From Planctomycetes bacterium RIFOXYC2_FULL_41_27 (GTDB lineage: Bacteria; Planctomycetota; Brocadiia; Brocadiales; Brocadiaceae), in the NCBI GenBank assembly GCA_001828645.1, contig MHZD01000029.1, positions 1-7,211 on the forward strand: DNA of 7,211 nucleotides. Reading direction: 5' to 3'. Shown here one piece after another: positions 1-5,318 of the stretch. The notes under the pieces are model-generated. The model did not search any database. It had not been told where the DNA came from and saw only the letters and a program-made list of their open reading frames with translations. Position 1 is the stretch's first letter. Every line of letters begins with the position of its first letter. The translations under genes and the position numbers were made by a program.

Positions 1-29
1 AAAAACCAGCGAGGCAAAGCCTCAGGCCG
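1..29 (-). terminator. Possible rho-independent terminator downstream of the metal-transport operon
   Basis: Read on the minus strand, a short hairpin (GAGGC, loop TTT, GCCTC; plus positions 11-23) is followed within five bases by a run of five T that reaches the window edge. Flanking bases could add two G-C pairs across an internal loop. It lies about 155 bases beyond the permease stop, so it could end the operon transcript. The stem is only five pairs and the T run is cut off by the window, so this is tentative. Confidence 0.3.
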
Positions 30-35
30 ATGAAA

Positions 36-108
36 CAGAGGTATGAGGTACGATGTGGAGAGGTAAGTGTATCATTCTCCCACCTCTTACCTTATCCTTG
101 TACCTCTG
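36..108. repeat. Imperfect inverted repeat rich in GAGGTA/TACCTC
   Basis: The outer arms are an exact 8-bp inverted match, CAGAGGTA at 36-43 and TACCTCTG at 101-108. Inside are nested pairs: GGTAAG (62-67) with CTTACC (86-91), or alternatively GGAGA (57-61) with TCTCC (76-80). The unit GAGGTA recurs three times on the left. No reading frame crosses it convincingly. It looks like a dispersed palindromic repeat or a structured 3' end of the operon transcript; which of these cannot be told from one copy. Confidence 0.45.
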
Positions 109-111
109 CAT

Positions 112-133
112 TTATCTGTGAAAATCTGCGTCC
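112..133 (+). repeat. Dispersed repeat, family A (ATCTGTG...ATCTGCGTCC)
   Basis: TTATCTGTG, then a short A-rich link, then ATCTGCGTCC. Closely related copies occur at 4688-4712, 4739-4770 and 6700-6722, in both orientations and always between genes. This copy lies between the permease stop and the left edge. The family resembles short intergenic repeats known from many environmental Gram-negative genomes. No function is evident. Confidence 0.65.
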
Positions 134-179
134 TTTTCTAATAAAAATTTATTATATCCGTAAATGGATATCTTTCAAC

Positions 180-1046
180 TTATCTTTTCAATCGGATTAA
201 AATTTTCCCAATATAGAGTAATACGAGTATGATGCAGAGGATAGCTATGTCTGTGGGGCCGGTCGGAAGATCGAAACGATATGAAATATAAAAACCAATA
301 AAAGATGCGGCAGTACCTATGACAGATGAAACGATGCAAAAAGGGAGGATACCGCGAACAACCATTCGAGCGGCAATTGGAGGTATCAACAGAAATCCAA
401 AAATGACCAGTGGCCCAACAGTCATTACTCCGAAAGAGATAACTATGCCGATAATCAGATAGAGCAGGATGTCCCACAGGAGAACCTTTTTGCCCAAGGT
501 GACCGCCATATCGGTGTCATACGAAACTACGACAAAGTTCCGATGAAATCCTACTATACAAATAAAGATCGTGCCGTAAATGGCAAGCATTGACCATAAA
601 TAGAAATCAGGAATAGAAACGATCTCCCCCCGAATCATGGAAAGCACCTCTGTTTGACCGTATGGATTCCATGAAACAAATAATATGGAAGCCGCACCTG
701 CAAGTACGTAAGTAAACCCAATCCGGTTTTCAGTAAACCCCTTTTGTTTGCGTTCGAGGATAGCCAAAGTAAAGATGGCAATGAGCGCAAATACAACGGA
801 ACCTGTCAATGCCATCGTCTTCTCAGATTCCATGTGTGGGAAAAAATGCCATCCGATGGTGTGCAATAAAAATGCAAATGCAATCCCCGCATTTGACACC
901 TGAGGCAAGGCTATGCCCAATAAAACCATACGGCGTAACACAAAAAATATACCGACCTGTGGACATACAAATCCCACGATCAATCCTGCATAAAAGGCGT
1001 TTCTCAAAAGAAAATGTGGATTAATTATCTCTAAAAGTGATTCCAT
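180..1046 (-). CDS. znuB: Zinc/manganese-type ABC transporter, membrane permease (ZnuB-like)
   Basis: A 288-residue integral inner-membrane protein of the ABC-3 metal permease family, which forms the channel through which Zn2+ (or Mn2+/Fe2+) delivered by the periplasmic binding protein enters the cytoplasm. Hydrophobic segments run throughout the chain (about residues 17-37, 42-62, 78-97, 110-126, 149-167, 190-222, 235-256 and 267-284). Family landmarks are visible: DTDMAVTLG near 177-185, GPLVIFGFLLIPPIAAR at 211-227, the region expected to contact the ATPase, and FDLPTGPTDIAI near 258-269. Length is normal for the family (about 260-300). The start has AGGA 10 bases upstream; this site overlaps the stop codon of the ATPase gene, which ends 12 bp before, so the two are probably translationally coupled. 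Zinc is favoured from the binding protein, but metal specificity cannot be read from the permease. Confidence 0.93.
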   Translation of the reverse strand: MESLLEIINPHFLLRNAFYAGLIVGFVCPQVGIFFVLRRMVLLGIALPQVSNAGIAFAFLLHTIGWHFFPHMESEKTMALTGSVVFALIAIFTLAILERKQKGFTENRIGFTYVLAGAASILFVSWNPYGQTEVLSMIRGEIVSIPDFYLWSMLAIYGTIFICIVGFHRNFVVVSYDTDMAVTLGKKVLLWDILLYLIIGIVISFGVMTVGPLVIFGFLLIPPIAARMVVRGILPFCIVSSVIGTAASFIGFYISYRFDLPTGPTDIAILCIILVLLYIGKILIRLKR

Positions 1047-1056
1047 CTATAATTAT

Positions 1057-1061
1057 TCCTA
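1057..1061 (-). promoter_or_regulatory. Permease ribosome-binding site overlapping the ATPase stop codon
   Basis: On the minus strand the ATPase stop TAG (1061-1059) is part of TAGGA, whose AGGA (1060-1057) is the only plausible Shine-Dalgarno sequence for the permease ATG at 1046, ten bases further on. Ribosomes finishing the ATPase would sit directly on this site. That fits coupled production of the two transporter subunits. Confidence 0.6.
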
Positions 1062-1760
1062 CGTTGATATTTCATCGATCCTTGATAAAGAAATTATCTC
1101 TTCCGATGAGCCAATCACTACTTTATAGTGATGAATATGGATTATTTTATTTACCCAGCTTGGAATATGATGAACCTCATGGGTAACCATCATAATCGTT
1201 AATTGGCGCTTTTTGTGTAATTCAGAAATAAGTTCTATGATCTTCTTTTGGGCAATAATATCAATCCCTGTAATGGGTTCGTCAAGCAGCAAAACATTAG
1301 GTCTTGTAGCCAGTGCACGGGCTATAAGTATACGCTGTTTCTGGCCGCCGGATAATTCAGAAAATAACTTCTTTCTCAAGTCGAGCATTCCGACATCCTT
1401 TAAACATTGTTCTATCCAAACATGATTTGCTTTCGGGGTAGGACAAAAAGGTTTCGCCTGTCCGAAAGTACCCATCAACACCACCTCCTCTGCCGTAAAA
1501 GGATATATTTCATCCAGGTACTGCCGCTGTGGTACGTAACCAAAACGTGTGGGATGACCGTCGCCGTATCTGATAGCACCTTGAATAGGCGGAATAATCC
1601 GCAGAATGGTCTTGAACAGCGTGGTTTTTCCGGAACCGTTCGGTCCAAAAAGGACTACGAACTCCCCTACTTTTAGAGAAAAGTTAATGTCTTTGAGGAG
1701 AACTTTTCCACTATAACCAATCGCTACATTTTCCAGTGTGATACAATTATCTGCATTCAT
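1059..1760 (-). CDS. znuC: Zinc/manganese-type ABC transporter, ATP-binding subunit (ZnuC-like)
   Basis: A cytoplasmic ATPase that powers metal import through the adjacent permease. From the ATG at 1760 it is 233 residues, with every ABC motif: Walker A GPNGSGKTT (39-47), Q-loop Q78, signature LSGGQ (136-140), Walker B VLLLDEP (156-162), D-loop TGID (164-167) and switch histidine H194. The C-terminal part is histidine-rich (HEVHH, then HIHH near 208-211), as often seen in metal importers. The open frame extends upstream to an ATG at 1823, but those 21 residues (a hydrophobic run with two VLC repeats) are the translation of an intergenic repeat and precede the normal family start, so I chose 1760. 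No clear Shine-Dalgarno sequence precedes 1760. The binding-protein gene ends 133 bp upstream. Confidence 0.92.
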   Translation of the reverse strand: MNADNCITLENVAIGYSGKVLLKDINFSLKVGEFVVLFGPNGSGKTTLFKTILRIIPPIQGAIRYGDGHPTRFGYVPQRQYLDEIYPFTAEEVVLMGTFGQAKPFCPTPKANHVWIEQCLKDVGMLDLRKKLFSELSGGQKQRILIARALATRPNVLLLDEPITGIDIIAQKKIIELISELHKKRQLTIMMVTHEVHHIPSWVNKIIHIHHYKVVIGSSEEIISLSRIDEIST

Positions 1761-1781
1761 GATTGTTATGGATAGTAGGAA

Positions 1782-1877
1782 ACCGCAGAGTACGCAAAGA
1801 ACGCAGAGAAAAAAAGAGAACAAAAAAATCTATTTAATTTTACCAATTATCTCTGCGACCTCAACGTTCTCAGCGGT
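1782..1877. repeat. Inverted pair of family B repeats (MITE-like, 96 bp)
   Basis: The left arm (1782-1808, beginning ACCGCAGAG and ending ACGCAGAG) and right arm (1851-1877, beginning CTCTGCG and ending CAGCGGT) are reverse complements at 20 of 27 positions, separated by 42 bp that are A/T-rich with A runs. It fills most of the gap between the binding-protein and ATPase genes. The transcript could fold into a long imperfect hairpin, which might lower expression of the ATPase and permease relative to the binding protein or protect the upstream mRNA; that effect is inferred. Related single copies lie at 5255-5274 and, degraded, at 2929-2944. Confidence 0.65.
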
Positions 1878-1893
1878 GATTCGATTTATACAT

Positions 1894-2811
1894 TCAAGAT
1901 TTCGCTTTCAGGGCTGATACGATTTGATTAATAGTATAATCAAAAAGGCTTAGATAGTCTCCTGTTTCTTTTTGACTTCCAACCATGATCGGGAATACAA
2001 TAATCTTAGCCCCCGTTTGAGATGCCGCAAATTCAGGCGTTTTGCGTTCCCGAAAGGGTTCTATAAGAATCAGTTTTATTCCCTCATTTTTCATCATGGG
2101 AATAAGGCTGTTGATATGGGTAGGGGACGGGGGAATTCCCGGCTTTGGTTCAAGCGTCCCTACCACATTCAGATTAAACCTATTTGCAAAGTAAGGAAAC
2201 GTTTTATGATAGGTAACGATTTTTGTCCCACGAAAAGGCTCTAATGTTTTTTGCCATTCGGAAAATTTCTGTTCCAGTCTTTTTGTAAAATCTTTTAAGT
2301 TGTCCTTGTAATAGTTACAATTTGCCGCATCGATCTGGCATAATTGATCACAGATATGCATTGCAACTATCTTCCCATTCAATGGGTCCAGCATGAAATG
2401 GGGATTTCCCAGGGGGTGGACGTCTCCCTTGGCACGATCGACTGAGGTAGGCACTTCTATTATAGGAACTCCCGCAGAAGCAATCAGATATCCAGAATTC
2501 CCCGTCAGTATCTTTTGATTTCTCGCACCAACAACTAAGTTAGGTAGCCATCCAATTTCCAGATGCAATCCCCCCTCTATAAGCATGTCTGCCTTATTCA
2601 ATTTAACAATAAAACTGGGTTTTGCATCCACAAAGTGAGGGTCTTCCGTGGGTTTTGCAAGACTGGTTACTTCAACTTTGTCCTTCCCGATTTCTCTTGC
2701 TATAGCGCCCAGGTCTGACGTTGTAGCAACAACATTCAATTTTGCATGGGCAACGGATGCCCAGCTTAAAACAAATAATAGACAAAGGCACATATGGTAT
2801 TTTATCTTCAT
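1894..2811 (-). CDS. znuA: Periplasmic metal-binding protein of ABC transporter (ZnuA-like)
   Basis: A 305-residue solute-binding protein of the cluster A-I (ZnuA/PsaA/TroA) family that captures a divalent metal in the periplasm and hands it to the ZnuB-like permease. A Sec signal peptide is clear: basic MKIK start, hydrophobic core about 7-19, probable cleavage after AHA at 21-23. The three expected metal histidines are H59 (in DPHF), H138 (in NPHFMLDP) and H202 (in YHKTFPYF). The acidic fourth ligand typical of Mn/Fe binders is missing: the equivalent C-terminal segment reads VFPIMVG (272-278). There is no histidine-rich loop as in many zinc-specific members. The start has a good AAGGA seven bases upstream. 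It lies 143 bp downstream of the barrel gene and 133 bp upstream of the ATPase. Three histidines favour zinc, but this is inferred. Confidence 0.92.
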   Translation of the reverse strand: MKIKYHMCLCLLFVLSWASVAHAKLNVVATTSDLGAIAREIGKDKVEVTSLAKPTEDPHFVDAKPSFIVKLNKADMLIEGGLHLEIGWLPNLVVGARNQKILTGNSGYLIASAGVPIIEVPTSVDRAKGDVHPLGNPHFMLDPLNGKIVAMHICDQLCQIDAANCNYYKDNLKDFTKRLEQKFSEWQKTLEPFRGTKIVTYHKTFPYFANRFNLNVVGTLEPKPGIPPSPTHINSLIPMMKNEGIKLILIEPFRERKTPEFAASQTGAKIIVFPIMVGSQKETGDYLSLFDYTINQIVSALKAKS

Positions 2812-2838
2812 GTCATATTCCTTTTAAAGTTGTAAGTT

Positions 2839-2887
2839 GTAGGATTTAAGGCTTCGTGATGGGTTCGCTTCACTTAACCCATCCTAC
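2839..2887. repeat. Dispersed GATGGGTT...AACCCATC hairpin repeat
   Basis: An exact 8-bp stem, GATGGGTT (2858-2865) with AACCCATC (2876-2883), closes a 10-base loop. A second exact pair, GTAGGAT (2839-2845) with ATCCTAC (2881-2887), encloses it and shares bases 2881-2883, so the two can nest or compete. The sequence resembles the GGATGGGTT-type palindromic repeats scattered through many bacterial genomes. In the transcript it would lie just upstream of the binding-protein ribosome-binding site. No T run follows, so it is not a standard terminator. Confidence 0.65.
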
Positions 2888-2892
2888 ACATC

Positions 2893-2927
2893 TTTCTTTT
2901 ATCTTCAATCTTTTGTCTTTAATCTTT
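2893..2927. repeat. Degenerate 7-bp tandem repeat (five units, NNTCTTT)
   Basis: Five consecutive heptamers read TTTCTTT, TATCTTC, AATCTTT, TGTCTTT, AATCTTT on the plus strand, giving a purine-rich AAAGANN tract on the transcribed strand. It sits between the barrel-protein stop and the hairpin repeat, in a non-coding gap of 143 bp. The seven-base period is exact across 35 bp though the first bases vary. Function is unknown; it may be a dispersed heptamer repeat. Confidence 0.55.
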
Positions 2928-2928
2928 T

Positions 2929-2944
2929 TCTGTGACCTCTGTAG
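2929..2944 (+). repeat. Degraded family B repeat remnant
   Basis: TCTGTGACCTCTGTAG matches the general CTCTGYG-spacer-CTCTGYGG pattern of the family B copies at 1782-1877 but is short and diverged. It lies 10 bp from the end of the barrel-protein gene. It is listed because it continues the pattern of one or more repeats per gap; alone it would not be convincing. Confidence 0.35.
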
Positions 2945-2954
2945 TTAATGGGGT

Positions 2955-4649
2955 TTAAAACTTATGTGCCCCATGTGAACCGAGTAAAAATTCGAACTGG
3001 AGAAACACAGAATGTTCCGTGCTATCATCCTCGAGGATATCATCATAATTATATTGCAGCCGGATTTTTGAAAATTCGGATGGATAAAATGTAAGGTTAG
3101 GTGACATTCGCCAACGTTCAAAACCTAATGGATCCGTTGCTTCCTCCTCTCCATCTACATAATCTCCCCGGAGTCCAGCAACCCATCGTTTTTTGAATCC
3201 CCACATAATCTGGGAATAGGTACCCCAATTATTCATTACCTCATCAGGAAGTCCGGCATTTATATCTTCACCAGCCTCGAAACGTCTGCCCATAACCTCT
3301 GTCTGCCAGGTTACAAAGGGAAATCCCCCAGCGGCATATTTTGACTTCCACTTCCAGAACATGTCGAGTCCATAAATCAGGGTATTTTCATCCGTCCCTG
3401 TTGAATTTGGCCCAAAGGCAGCCGATGCGCCCAATAAAATGGTCTGTTCATCTGTCAGGTCAAAGGAAGTCGCAATCCGCGGAACATAAAGCATGTCTCC
3501 CATATTTCTCACGCGTGTTTCAACAGCCTCACGACCAAACAGTGCCTCTTCATTTCTAAAGCTACGGACGGTTTCTCCCTGGCTGTCCTGTACGGCAATA
3601 AATAATTCCGTATAGTTGCTCGTGGGGGCCAGCCATGAAAGGCGTGCCCCAGGATTTCTTAATCCATCAGGGCTTAAAAATCGACCATTAACCAACGGTT
3701 GGTCTGCAAAATCCCACGCATGCGGATGAAATTGGTTCAACCTGCCAAACTCTGTAAAAAAAGTACCTGCCTTTACCTGTAAATTCAAAGGGAGCGACAT
3801 CGAGGTCAGGTATGCCTCTTCCACTTCAAGAAATGACTCCCCGTCTTTATCAATCTGAAAGACGATATTCGCCTGACCTTTGAAATATGGGTCTATTGCG
3901 CCTTCAAATACGGTTTCCAGATTTTGCACTGTAAACCCACGTTGATTCGGATCGTGACCACCCGTTTCTAGTTTTTCCAAATCCTCAGCAGTTGAACCAG
4001 CAGCAGAAAACAGCCCGTCGAAAGAAATATTCATATAATTCTTTCCCATGCTCCATACGGTAAGAGGCTGCGCAGGTGACCATTGCCCGGGTGGTGAACT
4101 TATAGGTTGATCGGGTGGAATTGTATTTGTCGATGGAATCATAGACTCCGCTGTTATTTGAGAAGACAAAGGAGCAGATGTGCTTGTATCTGTCTGTGAT
4201 GGAATTGTTTTTTCTTCCTCATTTTTCCCAGAAACCTTCTGGGTTTTAGAATTTACCTCTCTAACAGCAAACTCGGTCTCTATTTTAGGCAGGGGCAATT
4301 CATGAATTGCCCCTGCAGGTTCTAATTGTGTTATTTTCAGTTCTGTATTTTCTTTCTCGAGGATGGCAAACTTTTCTTGCATTTCTTTAAAGCGGGTATC
4401 GTAATCCTGCTTCATACTCTCAAGAAGCGCCTTCATACCTTGAAGTTGACCCACAATCTCATCAAATTCATCTTTTCTAATGCGGATTTCTTTTGTACCT
4501 TCTTCCGTTCCTTCTACGGCATTCACCCCTGAAAATTCTTTGTCGGTTATTGGTGCTTCCTCGCCATATACTACGTCAGGGTAGAAAAGCCGTTCACCTC
4601 TAACTACAACAAGTATGCATAAGAACAGTATATAACTTATCCGTCTCAT
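2955..4649 (-). CDS. Outer-membrane beta-barrel protein of metal-uptake locus, coiled-coil N-terminus
   Basis: A 564-residue exported protein, probably an outer-membrane porin-like channel or receptor. The N-terminus has a basic start and hydrophobic stretch (5-16) typical of a signal peptide. Residues about 56-110 are charged with heptad-like leucines and read as a coiled coil, followed by a Pro/Ser/Thr-rich linker (about 145-195). From about 205 to the end, alternating polar/aromatic strands (for example FTVQNLETVFEG, LQVKAGTFFTEFGRLNQFHPHAW) indicate a barrel, and the chain ends in phenylalanine (HGAHKF), the usual outer-membrane assembly signal. The pattern resembles uncharacterised barrel proteins I associate with zinc-transport loci; this is from memory of the family. 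There is no TonB plug domain that I can see. AGGAG stands seven bases before the ATG. A palindromic repeat encodes residues 112-121. It precedes the ZnuA-like gene on the same strand. Confidence 0.8.
   Translation of the reverse strand: MRRISYILFLCILVVVRGERLFYPDVVYGEEAPITDKEFSGVNAVEGTEEGTKEIRIRKDEFDEIVGQLQGMKALLESMKQDYDTRFKEMQEKFAILEKENTELKITQLEPAGAIHELPLPKIETEFAVREVNSKTQKVSGKNEEEKTIPSQTDTSTSAPLSSQITAESMIPSTNTIPPDQPISSPPGQWSPAQPLTVWSMGKNYMNISFDGLFSAAGSTAEDLEKLETGGHDPNQRGFTVQNLETVFEGAIDPYFKGQANIVFQIDKDGESFLEVEEAYLTSMSLPLNLQVKAGTFFTEFGRLNQFHPHAWDFADQPLVNGRFLSPDGLRNPGARLSWLAPTSNYTELFIAVQDSQGETVRSFRNEEALFGREAVETRVRNMGDMLYVPRIATSFDLTDEQTILLGASAAFGPNSTGTDENTLIYGLDMFWKWKSKYAAGGFPFVTWQTEVMGRRFEAGEDINAGLPDEVMNNWGTYSQIMWGFKKRWVAGLRGDYVDGEEEATDPLGFERWRMSPNLTFYPSEFSKIRLQYNYDDILEDDSTEHSVFLQFEFLLGSHGAHKF
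4289..4316. repeat. Perfect 28-bp palindrome inside the barrel-protein gene
   Basis: The half-site GCAGGGGCAATTCA is followed immediately by its exact reverse complement, so the 28 bp are perfectly self-complementary. It resembles the AGGGGCAATTC-type palindromic repeats that usually occur between genes. Here it is in frame and encodes AGAIHELPL plus the first base of the next Pro codon, at residues 112-121, between the coiled coil and the Pro/Ser/Thr linker, a place where extra residues would be tolerated. Confidence 0.85.
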
Positions 4650-4687
4650 AGCGATTCTCCTGTAAAATGATTTTATTTATGCTGTTT

Positions 4688-4770
4688 GGACACAGATGAA
4701 CACAGATTATCAGGATATGAAATGAATAGATAAAATTATTATCTGTGGAAATCAGCGTAAATCTGCGTCC
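4688..4770. repeat. Inverted pair of family A repeats (MITE-like, 83 bp)
   Basis: GGACACAGAT at 4688-4697 and ATCTGCGTCC at 4761-4770 form terminal inverted repeats matching at 9 of 10 positions; the fuller arms are 4688-4712 and 4739-4770. The inner 26 bp are A/T-rich. The element fills most of the gap between the small Cys/His gene and the barrel gene, and its right end supplies the last base of the small gene's stop codon. No transposase frame is present, so it would be non-autonomous if mobile at all. Confidence 0.6.
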
Positions 4771-5195
4771 TAATCAATGTAATGTAATTTAATGCGATTA
4801 AATAGGAAACAGGAGAAAGCAGGCGGCGGCCGGATGGTAAATCTTTGGATGAATATAGACGGAAGAATTGGATTGGAATGACATACAAGATTGATATAGA
4901 TACAATCAAATCGCATGTCGTGTAATAGAAACTGTTTTAGGTTTGAAGGCGTCTTCAACCACTGACAGATTTGACAGGTTTCTGAGTTGTGCTGCGAAGG
5001 ATTTCCAGAAATCCTGATCTGTTGATCATCGGCAGAATGAGACAAAGATTCCAGCGTATGGTTACAGTGCCGGACACTAAAAATGCTATCATGAAAGCCT
5101 CCCACCGTCAGGCATAATAGGAGATATGGAATGAAGATGGAAGCAAACAGGGTGTTTGCGAGGTTTTTGTTTTTCACAGAAAATGTTATTGGCAT
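4770..5195 (-). CDS. Small Cys/His-containing exported or membrane protein (DUF2946-like)
   Basis: A 141-residue protein of unknown function. The N-terminus is basic (KNKNL) followed by a hydrophobic segment at about 13-33, either a signal peptide or single membrane anchor. The middle is rich in potential metal ligands: H35, H43, C44, H46, H53, H69, and a CQIC motif at 74-77. A RPPPAF stretch lies near 122-127. The combination of hydrophobic start, a CxxC motif and a late R-x-PP motif resembles the small DUF2946-type proteins often found beside metal-transport or TonB-receptor genes; this is resemblance only. It lies upstream of the barrel gene on the same strand with a 120-bp gap. No good Shine-Dalgarno sequence precedes the ATG. 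The final 13 residues end at an inserted repeat and may not be original. It could conceivably sense or handle metal for the locus. Confidence 0.6.
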   Translation of the reverse strand: MPITFSVKNKNLANTLFASIFIPYLLLCLTVGGFHDSIFSVRHCNHTLESLSHSADDQQIRISGNPSQHNSETCQICQWLKTPSNLKQFLLHDMRFDCIYINLVCHSNPILPSIFIQRFTIRPPPAFSCFLFNRIKLHYID

Positions 5196-5227
5196 ATTCT
5201 ATACCGATTTATCTGCATGACTGCGGC

Positions 5228-5244
5228 ATTACTTTATTTGTAAC
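5228..5244 (-). promoter_or_regulatory. Weak candidate operator upstream of the small Cys/His gene
   Basis: On the minus strand the site reads GTTAC, seven bases, GTAAT: an imperfect dyad (four of five positions) 32 bp before the start codon. Metal regulators of the Fur/Zur family bind A/T-rich dyads, some with AATCGTAAT-like half-sites, and the left flank here reads AATCGTTAC. It is the only such dyad I found ahead of the metal genes. The match is weak and could be chance. Confidence 0.2.
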
Positions 5245-5254
5245 GATTCAGCTC

Positions 5255-5274
5255 ACCGCAAAGATCGCAAAGGT
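5255..5274 (-). repeat. Family B repeat, single copy
   Basis: The minus strand reads CCTTTGCGATCTTTGCGGT after one A, matching the CTYTGCG-spacer-CTYTGCGGT pattern of the arms at 1782-1877. It lies in the 123-bp gap between the MATE gene and the small Cys/His gene. No inverted partner is seen nearby. Confidence 0.55.
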
Positions 5275-5318
5275 ATGCTAATATCCATTGACCTATAAAT
5301 CAAGTAAAAATCATGTTT

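Noticed and set aside
155..179. ATATCC...GGATAT (158-163 and 167-172 region) as an operon terminator
   Set aside because: ATATCCGTAAATGGATAT can form a small 6-bp hairpin just after the permease stop, but the stem is A/T-rich and has no following T run in the direction of transcription beyond scattered A/T.
175..477. A 100-codon open frame on the minus strand in another frame within the permease gene
   Set aside because: It overlaps the strongly supported permease gene, has an unnatural composition rich in Ser, Arg, His and aromatics, and no recognisable motif. It is a shadow frame.
4650..4687. A TAAAAT box upstream of the barrel gene as a sigma-70 promoter
   Set aside because: The -10-like hexamer has no acceptable -35 partner at 16-19 bp, so the match is not distinguishable from A/T-rich background.
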